Below are positions 7,684 to 17,012 of a stretch of DNA of 64,000 bases, one piece after another. The position numbers and the translations under genes are program-made. Origin of the DNA: DASQZK01 sp963732905 (GTDB taxonomy: Bacteria; Bacteroidota; Bacteroidia; Bacteroidales; GCA-2748055); assembly GCA_963732905.1 (NCBI GenBank), contig CAVTBM010000008.1, positions 1,246,973 through 1,310,972 on the forward strand, read 5' to 3'. Positions within the stretch are counted from its first letter, which is position 1. Every line of letters starts with the position of its first letter. Under the pieces are notes generated by a model. The model had not been told where the DNA came from. It saw nothing but the letters and a program-made list of their open reading frames with translations, and did no database searches.

Positions 7684-9264
7684 ATGAAAACTAAGGTTTT
7701 GTCAGCGGTTGCCACTGCAGTTTTGACAATTTCTTTGGCTTTTTCACAACCCGGTTCTCTGGATTCTGATTTTGATGCTGATGGTATCGTTCTGACCTCT
7801 TTAGGCACGTACAATGCGTTGGCGAATGCTGTTGCAGTACAAAAAGACAGCAAGATCGTTGTCGCAGGTTTCGCGGTAAACAGCATGGCTGACGATGATT
7901 TTGCTCTCCTCCGCTACAATCCCGACGGGTCACCCGACGTATCTTTCAATACAACAGGGAAAGTTCAAACCGCTCTGGGTCCTTCCAATGACTTCGCCAC
8001 CTGTATTGCAATTCAACAGGACGGGAAAATCCTTGTGGGTGGATACCTATACAACAGCGGTTATTATGATGCTGGGATTGTTCGGTACAACACCGACGGT
8101 TCGGTGGATGGATCGTTTGGTAGCGCGGGAGTTGACACCTTTTCTTTCACCCCATATGATGACTATATCAATGCAATTGACATTCAGCCGGACGGAAAAA
8201 TCTTTGTCTCGGGAACTACCAATAACGGGACCGATTCGGATATGGCACTCGCGAGGTTGAATACCGACGGATCGCTTGATTCGACCTTCGGAACAGACGG
8301 CAAGGTCATAACGAACCCGTCGGGCTCTAATGATTATGCCCCTTCGATGGCCCTTCAGTCTGATGGTAAGATCATTTTAGGAGGAAGTGGTATTTTCGAC
8401 ACCAAATACGATTTCTGTATGGTGCGTTACAATACTAACGGCTCCATTGACAGTAGTTTTGATTTTGACGGTAAAGTCATCACATCCATGGGGATTGGAT
8501 TGTGTCAAGGAACGTCGTTATTGCTTCTCCCTGACGGGAAAATCGTTTTTGCCGGGAAGGCCAACGACGGCAATCGGCAGTTGATCGCCGTTGCCAAATA
8601 TAACTCCGACGGTACGCTTGATCACAGCTTTCATCAGACCGGAAAATTTACCACCTATATTCCCGGGATCCAAGAATATATATGGATATCTGTCATCCGT
8701 GAACCGGATTCAAAACTGATCATTTCGGGAACGGCAATAGATGCCCTGAACAACGGCGATATTTTTCTGATGCGACTGGACTCTGCCGGAACGGTTGACT
8801 CCACCTTCGGCAATATGGGCGTAGTCTCGACAGATATCAAGAATAATTCGGATGATCGTGCAACAGCAGCGGCGATGCAGCCCGACGGCAGGATACTGGT
8901 TGCCGGTTCTACCGTTACCAATGATGTGATGTACAACCGTATTTTCGTGTGCCGTTATCTTACGGGGGTTGACGTTACCGGGCTTGATCACCTCGTGGCT
9001 CCGTACCTTCATTTGACCGTTTATCCGAATCCCGTCAGTGATGAGTTCAGGATCAGGTATACGCTTCCACATGACGAGGATATTTCACTGAGACTGTTCA
9101 ATCTGCAGGGCAGGCAGGTACAGACACTTCTGCCCGGTCAGCACAAACCTGCCGGAAATACCGAGGATATGTTCCGGTTGGATCCTTCAGTCCCGGCAGG
9201 TGTCTATCTGCTGGAACTTTTTACCGGTGAGGGGATTCTCCATTCTAAGATCATAAAACAATAA
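7684..9264 (+). CDS. Delta-60-repeat secreted protein with T9SS type A sorting domain
   Basis: I choose the ATG at 7684 (MKTKVLSAVATAVLTISLAFS, a good signal peptide). The frame is open 24 codons further upstream but that would bury the signal. Residues ~25-430 hold about seven copies of the delta-60 repeat, each with a core like ARLNTDGSLDSTFGTDGKV and LQSDGKIILGG. Tandem repeats of this kind build a beta-propeller-like surface domain. The last ~80 residues (YPNPVSDEFRIRY...GVYLLELFTGEGILHSKIIKQ) are a type A C-terminal domain, which directs export through the type IX system and anchoring at the cell surface. It is read on the plus strand between two permease remnants, so it may have landed in that gene. 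The ligand is unknown. Confidence 0.9.
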   Translation: MKTKVLSAVATAVLTISLAFSQPGSLDSDFDADGIVLTSLGTYNALANAVAVQKDSKIVVAGFAVNSMADDDFALLRYNPDGSPDVSFNTTGKVQTALGPSNDFATCIAIQQDGKILVGGYLYNSGYYDAGIVRYNTDGSVDGSFGSAGVDTFSFTPYDDYINAIDIQPDGKIFVSGTTNNGTDSDMALARLNTDGSLDSTFGTDGKVITNPSGSNDYAPSMALQSDGKIILGGSGIFDTKYDFCMVRYNTNGSIDSSFDFDGKVITSMGIGLCQGTSLLLLPDGKIVFAGKANDGNRQLIAVAKYNSDGTLDHSFHQTGKFTTYIPGIQEYIWISVIREPDSKLIISGTAIDALNNGDIFLMRLDSAGTVDSTFGNMGVVSTDIKNNSDDRATAAAMQPDGRILVAGSTVTNDVMYNRIFVCRYLTGVDVTGLDHLVAPYLHLTVYPNPVSDEFRIRYTLPHDEDISLRLFNLQGRQVQTLLPGQHKPAGNTEDMFRLDPSVPAGVYLLELFTGEGILHSKIIKQ

Positions 9265-9333
9265 ATGAAATCCAGGATCATTTTTGCTGTATTCATTGCC
9301 GTTTTGAGTTTTCCGTCCGCCTTTTCTCTGTAA
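9265..9333 (+). pseudogene. Orphan signal peptide, start of a lost secreted-protein gene
   Basis: Starts on the base after the stop of the delta-60 gene: ATG AAA TCC AGG..., 22 codons giving MKSRIIFAVFIAVLSFPSAF then SL and a stop. This is a perfect signal peptide with nothing behind it. The next bases belong to the permease remnant on the other strand. The most likely reading is the 5' end of a downstream operon gene deleted in a rearrangement. Confidence 0.5.
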
Positions 9334-9356
9334 TCGCACAGTTATCCCTCATCTGC

Positions 9357-10305
9357 TCACTCATACCTCAACGCATCCACAAGCTCAGCGGAGGCTGTTT
9401 TTATAGTTTGTGCGTTAATAATGATGAGTGCAGGCAATAATGTAAACAATGCAGTCAATGGAAATACCCACAACGGGATGCTGGTTCTGTATGAGAATTC
9501 TCTCAACCAAAACTGCATGTGGTAAGAACTGATTGGGCAGGCAACAATATTGGAAATCAGGACAAGTCTGAGATAATCCACAGAAAGTAATATACTGACT
9601 TCAAATATGCTTGCGCCAAGCACTTTTCTAACACCAACTCCCTTTGTTCGCTGCTAAGCGGTATAAGAAGCCAGGCCTGGTAATCCCAAAGATGCGATGA
9701 AAATGGCGAAAAGCGTCAGGTATTTAGTTAATACCCCTAGCTTTCGTTCAGAACTATACAACTCCTGGGAAGACGAATCCATAAACTCATAATTAAAAGG
9801 CAGTTCTGGATTTAACCTGTTCCAGGTCTCAGCTATTCTTTTAATCGTTTGTTCTGTTTGTCCTGCCTTGAGCCGCACAACCAGGATAGCAGGCAGATCA
9901 CTCTTGTAAAAGATCATGGTCGGACCAATCATCTCAGGAAGCGAGCGGTAATGAAAATCCTGAACCATGCCTATAACATGGTACACCCTCCCGCTGTCCC
10001 GGCTATTTCTGATGGTCATTCCGACTGGATCAGTCCATTTTAGCTTTTTCATGAGCGTCTCATTAATGATCACAGCATCAGAATCGGAAGGGAAGGAACT
10101 TGAAAAATTCCTACCTCCAACAATTTTCATTCTCAGTGTTTTATCTACAAGGTCTTCATCTGAATCAAAATTATATATCAGCCATGGCTCTTTATTGAAG
10201 CCTTCGGGATAATATAAAGCTCCGGAAAGACTCATGCCGGGTACTGAAGACGCCAGGCTGGCAGCCTGGATACCAGGCAGCGATAAAATATCCGCTTTGA
10301 ACAGG
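9357..10305 (-). pseudogene. FtsX/MacB-type permease, C-terminal portion with one internal TAG
   Basis: The frame entering near 10305 (LFKADILSLPGIQAASLASS) runs through the periplasmic domain (VIGMVQDFHYRSLPEMIGP) and the last membrane segments to LVDALRYE at 9357. It is interrupted once by TAG at 9654-9656, at the point where relatives read ASYTAEQRTKGVGVRKVLGA: the expected Glu codon GAG has become TAG. Everything after the stop is still in frame and well conserved, so inactivation is recent. The N-terminal half is missing upstream, where the frame meets TAG near the nhaA block. In intact form such permeases pair with an ATPase and an HlyD-like protein in export. Confidence 0.85.
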
Positions 10306-10342
10306 CAGCCATTTTTCTGTCGCTAAATTGTTTCGCCATTTT

Positions 10343-11482
10343 CTACCCGCATTTAAAAAGTGTCAGATTCAGAAAGATAAATCCGATTGTCCCTGCAATA
10401 AATGAAGCGATAAGAATTGCAATTTTAGAATCGTTTACGATGACTGTATTGTCAAACGCAAGAAGCGTAATGAAGATAGACATTGTAAAACCGATACCGG
10501 CTAAAAATCCTGCTCCAATAATATTTTTCCATTTCAAATCAGACGGTAATGCACAAATTCCCAGGCTAACACCAATGAATGAAAAGAGCCAAATACCCAG
10601 AGGTTTCCCGATTATCAGCCCTGAGATAATGCCTAAGCTGTTTGTTTGTCCTAAACCACTTAACCAACTTTCGCCAATTGAAATGCAAGTATTGGCTATT
10701 GCAAACAATGGCAGAATTAGAAATGCTACCGGTTTATGCAGGAAATGCTGAAGAATAAATGAAGGGGATTTCTCCCCACCGTTACCAAATGGAATGGCCA
10801 GCGCCAGTAAAACTCCTGTTATTGTAGCGTGAACGCCTGAATGCAGCATAAAATACCACATCGCTAAACCACCAATTAAATAAGGTATTAAATTGAAAAC
10901 CTTAAGTCGGTTGAGAAGAATAAGCAAACCCCAAATGCCCAATGCAATAAACAAATTTGTAAAAACCAATGAAGTCGTGTAGAAAATGGCAATGATTATG
11001 ATTGCGCCCAAGTCATCCACTATTGCAACGGCCAGTAAAAATATTTTTAGTGAAGCCGGAACACGATTTCCCAAAAGTGATAAAATTCCAATTGCAAAAG
11101 CAATGTCCGTTGCCATTGGAATCCCCGCACCCGATTGTGTGTCTGTCCCGAAGTTGAACAATAAAAATAATCCCGCTGGAAAAAGCATACCACCTATTGC
11201 TGCGAAGATTGGCAATGAAGCTTTTTTTACGTCGGAAAGTTCTCCGTTGTATAATTCCCGTTCTAATTCCAAACCAATGAGAAGGAAAAAGATCGTCATT
11301 AATCCGTCATTAATCCAATGAACGATACTGTGTCCGCCCAAATCAAAATGCCAAAAATTGATATAGCTTGTCTGCCAGGCAGAGTTCGCAAGAACAAGTG
11401 ATAGAACTGTCACGAAAACTAAAATCAGTCCACCTGCTTTTTCGCTGTTAAAAAATTCGTTGAACAGTTTTGTTAATTTCAT
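10343..11482 (-). CDS. nhaA: Na+/H+ antiporter NhaA, copy 1
   Basis: A 379-residue inner-membrane antiporter that exchanges cytosolic Na+ for H+. It begins MKLTKLFNEFFNSEKAGGLI and has about 11-12 hydrophobic segments. The essential Asp pair is in LLAVAIVDDLGAIIIIAIF, and the third conserved Asp is in MATDIAFAIGIL. It is almost identical to the second copy at 23613-24776, with only a few substitutions seen (for example GLAMW/GIAMW, TMSIF/TMAIF, IASFI/IASLI). The copies differ at the C-terminus: this one ends LNLTLFKCG, where the homologous block meets foreign sequence, and lacks the basic tail of the other. The loss of a few tail residues need not abolish transport. Homology between the blocks extends past the gene on both sides (roughly 10308-11510). 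Confidence 0.95.
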   Translation of the reverse strand: MKLTKLFNEFFNSEKAGGLILVFVTVLSLVLANSAWQTSYINFWHFDLGGHSIVHWINDGLMTIFFLLIGLELERELYNGELSDVKKASLPIFAAIGGMLFPAGLFLLFNFGTDTQSGAGIPMATDIAFAIGILSLLGNRVPASLKIFLLAVAIVDDLGAIIIIAIFYTTSLVFTNLFIALGIWGLLILLNRLKVFNLIPYLIGGLAMWYFMLHSGVHATITGVLLALAIPFGNGGEKSPSFILQHFLHKPVAFLILPLFAIANTCISIGESWLSGLGQTNSLGIISGLIIGKPLGIWLFSFIGVSLGICALPSDLKWKNIIGAGFLAGIGFTMSIFITLLAFDNTVIVNDSKIAILIASFIAGTIGFIFLNLTLFKCG

Positions 11483-11529
11483 CTTATTAATCTACAAGTG
11501 CCATATTTTTTGTTCGAATAATTTTAGGT

Positions 11530-11636
11530 TTCGCTTCGTGAATCTCATATATTCCTAAGCTTTAAACTTCGGAGCACAGCGTTTCATTCTTCTTTAAGCA
11601 GTGCTATTGTTTTTTTTGATCAATGATATTTATTCC
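11530..11636. repeat. ~100-bp diverged repeat, partner at 15645-15750
   Basis: Bases shared in order with 15645-15750 include GTGAATCTCA, ATATT, AAACTT/GAACTT, TTCTTCTTTAAGCA and GTTTTTTT. Both copies lie at the 3' end of a minus-strand gene or gene remnant, next to a gene block boundary. I read it as an old duplicated intergenic segment, not a known element. Confidence 0.45.
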
Positions 11637-13409
11637 TTTTTCATAAGGTTCTTTATCTGCTCCGTCAATGATTAACTGCTTTACCTGTACTGCTGTAAGA
11701 TTCGGGTTCAGTTCAAGAATTTGTATTGCCAGGTTGGCCACAACAGGCGCTGCTGCTGATGTGCCGCCTGATTCACTTTTTTGTCCCCAACGGTAATTAA
11801 ATTTTACAAGATGAAGCGGAAAATGAGCAGGAGCAAAAACATCAACTCTGCTTCCATAATTTGAGTAGGAAGCTTTATGCAGATCTTTATATAATGCGCC
11901 TGCGAGAATTATATTTGGGAGGTGAAGGAAATTAATCAGGTCGTGTGTTGAATCGATACCAATATCAATGTTATCGTTCCCTGCGCTGTTAATAAAAAGT
12001 GTGTTGGGCGCTTCACCATAAGCGATCGCATATCCTTTTTTAAATTTGGCCTGCATTTTTTTTGCGAATGCTTCCGCGTCTGTACTATCCCTGCCACAGT
12101 TTTTGAAATGGAGAACGTTCAAATTACCGAAACCTATGGAGTTTATTTGAACTACTCTTACTTTGTACCGGTTACAGTACGCTGCCATTTCCTGGAAGCT
12201 TTTGATTAAAAGATCAACAAGAGAATCTACGACATGCCGGTTATGTGCAATATCGGATGTAAGCAAAGATGAAAAATATTTTGACTCATATTGGTGCTGA
12301 TTAAGTACCATAAAATGTACCCTGGGATTTCCTTTCAACATCAACTCAACAGACATAGTTCCATGTGCCATAGCATAGTTCCATCCCTGAACTGCCCCTG
12401 CAAAACGTGTCGTATCAAATGGCCCCTTTAAGACAGTTGCGGTATCGGTTTCTTCCCAACTCAGCGCTACTGGTTCTTTTATTTTTAGGTTGTCTATTTT
12501 ATATTCATAGCCATGCACATCATCCACAATTCCATTATTGTCGTCGTCAATATGATTGCCGGGTATTTCACCAGGATTGTTCCAAAGTATTTTTGGGTCA
12601 AATAAGCCACGATAAATAGCCCCGTAATTACAGGCCAGCACATCATGCAGAGAATCTTTTTCAGTAAAATGATACAACATGTTGCTCCAGACCATATCCC
12701 ATTTTTCAAGATGAAGAGGATCTGAATTAATAAAATCATTAACCACTGCATCAGCAATAATGTTTGCACCACAAACCCATAGAAGATCACCCATCTGATT
12801 CATACTTAATTTTTTCAACTTCGTATGCAGAGATTTAATAGCATCAAAATTTTTACGAAAATTAATCGTGTCCCCGGATAAGAAACCAAACGAAGTTTGA
12901 GAAATAAAACCCGGGTTTTTTCGAAGCATATCTTGCCCGTAACCGGACTCGAAAGCTTCAATAAATTGCCGGTCATAATGTGGTTTCAACTCATCTAATA
13001 TTGCAATGTCGTAAGATGCCTCTTTCCCTGTCTTTACATCTAAAAATACCTTGTCCGGTAAAAAGTTAACCAAATAAATGTCCGGTTGTTTTGCAAGATA
13101 GGTATCCAAATCTTTTTCTGCTTCCTGGTAGTTACCAAGAATTATATTCGACTGTTCAAGATTTAGAATTAAGTATAAAGTATCCACTGAATCTGTAAAA
13201 AGGTGTTGACTGAGAACTTTAGATAAAAAGTCAATATAAATTTCTGCATTCTCAGTAATAAATTTTTTGTCCTTTATTAGTTTTATTACAGAATCCTGAG
13301 TAAAAGTAAATACAGGAGCCCCCGGCACGCTGTCAATAGAAGAGTATTTTTGAGCAATCGAACTTAAGGAGTAGATTGTTACGAATAGCGTGATTACTAA
13401 TTTTCTCAT
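11604..13409 (-). CDS. Secreted subtilisin-like (S8) protein with a degenerate catalytic triad
   Basis: 601 residues with signal peptide MRKLVITLFVTIYSLSSIAQ, a ~200-residue N-terminal region and an S8 domain. His is present (MAHGTMS, His349), as are the oxyanion Asn (INSAGND, Asn478) and Ser (SGGTSAAAP, Ser551). Relatives carry the catalytic Asp in a VIDSG-type strand just before the WNNPGEIPGN..DDDNNG..DDVHG stretch. Here that strand reads VLACNYGAIY, so Asp is replaced by Asn261. The second His of the usual HGTH is Met. No sorting domain is visible at the C-terminus. It lies 51 bases downstream of the prolyl oligopeptidase on the same strand. Either it is a pseudoprotease or it keeps weak activity; the fold call is firm. 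Confidence 0.88.
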   Translation of the reverse strand: MRKLVITLFVTIYSLSSIAQKYSSIDSVPGAPVFTFTQDSVIKLIKDKKFITENAEIYIDFLSKVLSQHLFTDSVDTLYLILNLEQSNIILGNYQEAEKDLDTYLAKQPDIYLVNFLPDKVFLDVKTGKEASYDIAILDELKPHYDRQFIEAFESGYGQDMLRKNPGFISQTSFGFLSGDTINFRKNFDAIKSLHTKLKKLSMNQMGDLLWVCGANIIADAVVNDFINSDPLHLEKWDMVWSNMLYHFTEKDSLHDVLACNYGAIYRGLFDPKILWNNPGEIPGNHIDDDNNGIVDDVHGYEYKIDNLKIKEPVALSWEETDTATVLKGPFDTTRFAGAVQGWNYAMAHGTMSVELMLKGNPRVHFMVLNQHQYESKYFSSLLTSDIAHNRHVVDSLVDLLIKSFQEMAAYCNRYKVRVVQINSIGFGNLNVLHFKNCGRDSTDAEAFAKKMQAKFKKGYAIAYGEAPNTLFINSAGNDNIDIGIDSTHDLINFLHLPNIILAGALYKDLHKASYSNYGSRVDVFAPAHFPLHLVKFNYRWGQKSESGGTSAAAPVVANLAIQILELNPNLTAVQVKQLIIDGADKEPYEKGINIIDQKKQ

Positions 13410-13460
13410 ATTTGAAATTTTTATCGCGTTGTCATTAATGCAGGGCTCACTTTTTCCGCG

Positions 13461-15623
13461 CTATTTCATCTGAAAATTTTTATCTCCGCATTGCCATAAA
13501 GCAAAAGCATACATATCTGCAAAGTTGGCAAAGGTTACAGATAAGTCTTCTGTAAAATGGCCGTTATCATAATTTACTTTCATTAATACAGGTTTACCTG
13601 ACGCAGTTGCATTTTGCAAGGCAGCAGCGAACTTTCCGGGCTGCCATGGACTTACCCGTGAATCATTCCAGCCTCCTACACAAATAACTGCCGGATATTT
13701 TGCATCCTTCACTACATGCTGTATTCCATCCATTTCATACAGGGCTCTGCATTCAATACTGTCTTTCACCGTTCCGAATTCTGGCATATTCGCAGGGCCG
13801 TTTGGTGTAAATTCCAAACGCATAGCATTTGCCCAACCTACATTACAAATAGCCGCGGCATACAGGTCGGGCCTTTCGGTAATAGCCCTGCTGATTAAAA
13901 TACCTCCGGCACTGGCACCCATTCCTGCCAGTTTATTCGCAGACGTATACCCATTTTTAATTAAATATTCAGCACAGCTATTAAAGTCTTTCCAGGTGTT
14001 GGGCTTGGTGGTTTTAAATCCTGCTTTATACCACGCTTCGCCTTTTTCGCCGCCGCCGCGAACATGAGCCATAGCAATGATAACTCCCTTAACCGCTAAT
14101 GAATTTTTCATATAATCAAACTGGGGAACAAAACTGTGGCTATAAGCTCCGTATCCTTCCATTAAACAAATATTGTTTCCGTCGAGCTTAGTTCCTTTTT
14201 TATAAATTATGGAAAGCGGTATCATCACGCCGTCATGGCCTTTCGCTTCAACTTCCTTTACTTCTAAATCTTTATATGCAGCAGGGTAAACGGGTGGCTC
14301 ATTAAATGAAGATGGAGAAAATTTATCTGTTGCAGCATTGAAATCAAATTCAGTCCAGGGTTTATTCCAGGACATAATCCCAGCATAGCAATTATTGGTA
14401 GTATCATCCAGGCACCAAATAGCAAAAACTCCCGAATAAGGAAATTGTATATCTGTTATTTTTTTTGTTTTGAATTGATATTTATAGGGATGGTCATTAA
14501 TGCCATCACTATAATCGATAAATAAATAATCTTTGCAATGGCTAATATCTTCGATTGTTTCGTTAGGTTTCTCTTCAGCTATCGTTTCTGCCTTATCCCA
14601 ATCAGGGTTTGTTAAGGTAGTATGAACAAGTTTATAATTTTTAGCTCCTTTATAGGTAATGGCATATACATCATTTCCTATAATGATCATCTTTCTTACA
14701 ATCTTATCTTCCGGCCTGCATAAAATTTTCCAGTCAATTTTACCCGAATTAAACTGAGAAATAGGAGCATAATAAATAAGCTTTTCACTTTGCGAAGTGC
14801 TGACGTTGGCAAAAATAAAGTCTCTTGAATCTTTATTCAATGAGGCCTCAGGAAATTCAGCGGGCTTGATTCCCAGGCTCGGATAACTGGAATCGCTAAA
14901 AAAATCAATATCATTTTTTACATCGACACCCAATTTATGTAACCTGGTTTTAGGATTTAATTTAAAATCGGCCCTTGTATTGTCGCTGTTATTAAGGGAA
15001 TTATATAAAAACGCTTTATTATCAAAAGTCCAACTGTATATTCTAAAACTTGGGTATATTGTTTCGGGCAAATATTTTTTTGTTTTTACATTTATTATTT
15101 TAAGGGTAGATAACTCTTTACCTTCTTCTGTATAAGCAATAACTACTTTTTCCCCGTCATGACTTGGCAAAAATTCTTCAATAGGAAGTGTTTTGCCTTT
15201 TATATAATTCATAGGGTCAAAAAGCAATACTTCTTTCCCATGAATCCCGGTACGATAGTAAAGCTTGCTCACTTTTTCACCGGGCATTTTTTTGGTGTAA
15301 AAATATTTACCTCCTTGTTTATACCACACATTGATGGCCGGAGGTTGCAGCTTATCCAGCTTTTCCCATTCTGCAATCAATTCATCTCTCCCTGAAATTT
15401 TATTTAAGATAGAATCACTGAAATTGGCCTGCTGTTTAAACCAGCTTACCACTTGCGGGTCTTTCATATTTTCCAGCCAGCGATATGGGTCTTTATAGGT
15501 AACACCAAAATAAGTATCGCTGCTGCCAACTGTTTTTGTCGGCGGATAATTGTATTGCGCATTACAGGTTGCAGTAACAACTATGGCAGAAAAAATTGAA
15601 GCAAAAGTTAATAGCTTTTTCAT
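13461..15623 (-). CDS. Prolyl oligopeptidase (S9A family), secreted
   Basis: 720 residues, a full-length S9A enzyme, opening MKKLLTFASIFSAIVVTATCNAQ, a signal peptide for periplasmic or outer location. The N-terminal domain starts with the family hallmark VTYKDPYRWLEN, followed by a seven-bladed propeller. The C-terminal hydrolase has the nucleophile in GMGASAGGILISRAI, the Asp in GWNDSRVSPWQP and the His in NYDNGHFTED, so the triad is complete. Also seen are EGYGAYSHSF and AHVRGGGEKGEAWY, typical of the family. It cleaves short peptides after proline, often in peptide scavenging. It is followed by the S8-like gene, so a peptide-degrading pair is plausible, though the partner may be inactive. 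Confidence 0.95.
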   Translation of the reverse strand: MKKLLTFASIFSAIVVTATCNAQYNYPPTKTVGSSDTYFGVTYKDPYRWLENMKDPQVVSWFKQQANFSDSILNKISGRDELIAEWEKLDKLQPPAINVWYKQGGKYFYTKKMPGEKVSKLYYRTGIHGKEVLLFDPMNYIKGKTLPIEEFLPSHDGEKVVIAYTEEGKELSTLKIINVKTKKYLPETIYPSFRIYSWTFDNKAFLYNSLNNSDNTRADFKLNPKTRLHKLGVDVKNDIDFFSDSSYPSLGIKPAEFPEASLNKDSRDFIFANVSTSQSEKLIYYAPISQFNSGKIDWKILCRPEDKIVRKMIIIGNDVYAITYKGAKNYKLVHTTLTNPDWDKAETIAEEKPNETIEDISHCKDYLFIDYSDGINDHPYKYQFKTKKITDIQFPYSGVFAIWCLDDTTNNCYAGIMSWNKPWTEFDFNAATDKFSPSSFNEPPVYPAAYKDLEVKEVEAKGHDGVMIPLSIIYKKGTKLDGNNICLMEGYGAYSHSFVPQFDYMKNSLAVKGVIIAMAHVRGGGEKGEAWYKAGFKTTKPNTWKDFNSCAEYLIKNGYTSANKLAGMGASAGGILISRAITERPDLYAAAICNVGWANAMRLEFTPNGPANMPEFGTVKDSIECRALYEMDGIQHVVKDAKYPAVICVGGWNDSRVSPWQPGKFAAALQNATASGKPVLMKVNYDNGHFTEDLSVTFANFADMYAFALWQCGDKNFQMK

Positions 15624-15756
15624 TTTTTATGTTTGAATAATTTGAATTTACACTTTGTGAATCTCAGATATTTCAAAGTCGTGAACTTTGTAAGAACCTG
15701 CTTTCACTCTTCTTTAAGCAAGGCTAAAGTTTTTTTAGGGTTGATAATATTTTTTG

Positions 15757-16065
15757 CTATTTAGAAGTAGCTGAAAATGGTAAGTCAAAACTGCCATCGG
15801 CTAATTGAACAACTTTTTTTGTATTGGGGTTAAGCAAGGTTCCTGAAAATGTACCAGTGAGATACGATGAGTTGGCTGTTATAATAAGTTTTATTGAGTT
15901 CATACATACAATAACAACAAAATAAGTACTGCCAGAAAACACAATATTGTAATCAACAGAAACAGCAACTTTATAATTTTTATGCTTCTCATCATCAGAA
16001 GTGTATTTTTCTTTACCAGGAATTAGTGTAACCGAGTTTACCAGGATTTCGAAAATGAAGGAATG
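15757..16065 (-). pseudogene. Truncated member of the TGTFSG lipoprotein family
   Basis: Open on the minus strand from a TAA at 16066-16068 to the stop at 15757, with no good ATG. The C-terminal half (SSYLTGTFSGTLLNPNTKKV, ADGSFDLPFSATSK) clearly resembles the ends of the proteins at 17013-17564 (HLTGTFSGKL, TDGKFDLQK) and 17602-18144 (RVSGTFSGKY, TDGKFDIPFSTSAD). The signal peptide and N-terminal part are absent. It reads as a third paralogue that lost its 5' end. Confidence 0.6.
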
Positions 16066-16182
16066 TTAAATTCCACCATTTTCTGAAATATTAACATCAG
16101 GTATCCAAAACCCATATAGGTTACATACAAAAAAAGAAAAGCGGATACTGAAATTCGCTGCATTTATATTTTTCCATTTCAT

Positions 16183-16974
16183 TTACATTCCATTTTTATC
16201 TTCAGTATATCCGGCAGGTATCTGAAACATGCTGGATGGAAGATTTCTATGCTCCACTTTAGTAAGCTGATAGATCGTTGAAACATCTTTACTTCCCATT
16301 TCCATCTTAACCATAAAACCCTCGCAACCCATTTGTTTTAATTGATCCGTTATCTCTTTTGAATACATAAAATTTCCTGTTCTTGATTCGAATTGGCTCA
16401 TTAAATTTTTAACAGTTGCCTGCACAGGAACATCATCGCTTCTCCATATATCAATGGTATCTACTGAATTATAAAAACTCCCCATGCTTTTATTGGAAAT
16501 AATCCTGACATGCACACTATTAAAACCTAAAATTTTCTCTTCACCGATTTTAGTAACAGTAGATGTAATCTTTTCACCGGTATCGAAATCTTCTGGATTA
16601 AAATGAATTATCGAATATGTCTTTGTTGAATCATCAATTGAAATGCTTTCATCAGGCTTATCGGAATGACCAATGATTACTATCGGCACAGTACTTTTAT
16701 TTCCATTAAAAGAACTTACAGTGCTCATTTCTATGCGCATATCACCGCCAGAAGAAACAAACATCCTGGTAACTACATTTATGGTTATATTATTTCCGGT
16801 TGATGTTGTTATTAATTCATAATACATGCCATTGCCTGAACCAGAAGTTGTTGTTCCATTAGCAGAAGTATTTGAAGTACTTTCTTTGTTTGAGTTTGCT
16901 GGATTATTTCCCAAACACGCAAACAAAAAAACGGTTGACAGAATAAAGAGTGATAATAATTTTAAATCTTTCAT
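16183..16974 (-). CDS. DUF4412-like lipoprotein
   Basis: 263 residues. The lipobox is in STVFLFACLGN, with Cys at residue 20, so it is lipidated and anchored to a membrane. After a Ser/Asn-rich linker the domain begins YYELITTSTGNNITINV and ends KVEHRNLPSSMFQIPAGYTE. That ending is typical of DUF4412 and related proteins, in which a conserved 'L..S.F..P.GY' closes the domain. Function is unknown for the family; members are small beta-sheet proteins of the periplasm. It sits in a run of minus-strand lipoprotein genes (17013, 17602) and is separated from them by 38 bases, which suggests an operon. Confidence 0.8.
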   Translation of the reverse strand: MKDLKLLSLFILSTVFLFACLGNNPANSNKESTSNTSANGTTTSGSGNGMYYELITTSTGNNITINVVTRMFVSSGGDMRIEMSTVSSFNGNKSTVPIVIIGHSDKPDESISIDDSTKTYSIIHFNPEDFDTGEKITSTVTKIGEEKILGFNSVHVRIISNKSMGSFYNSVDTIDIWRSDDVPVQATVKNLMSQFESRTGNFMYSKEITDQLKQMGCEGFMVKMEMGSKDVSTIYQLTKVEHRNLPSSMFQIPAGYTEDKNGM

Positions 16975-17012
16975 AATTTTTATTTTTTAATTGCTAATTG
17001 AATATTGCAGAT

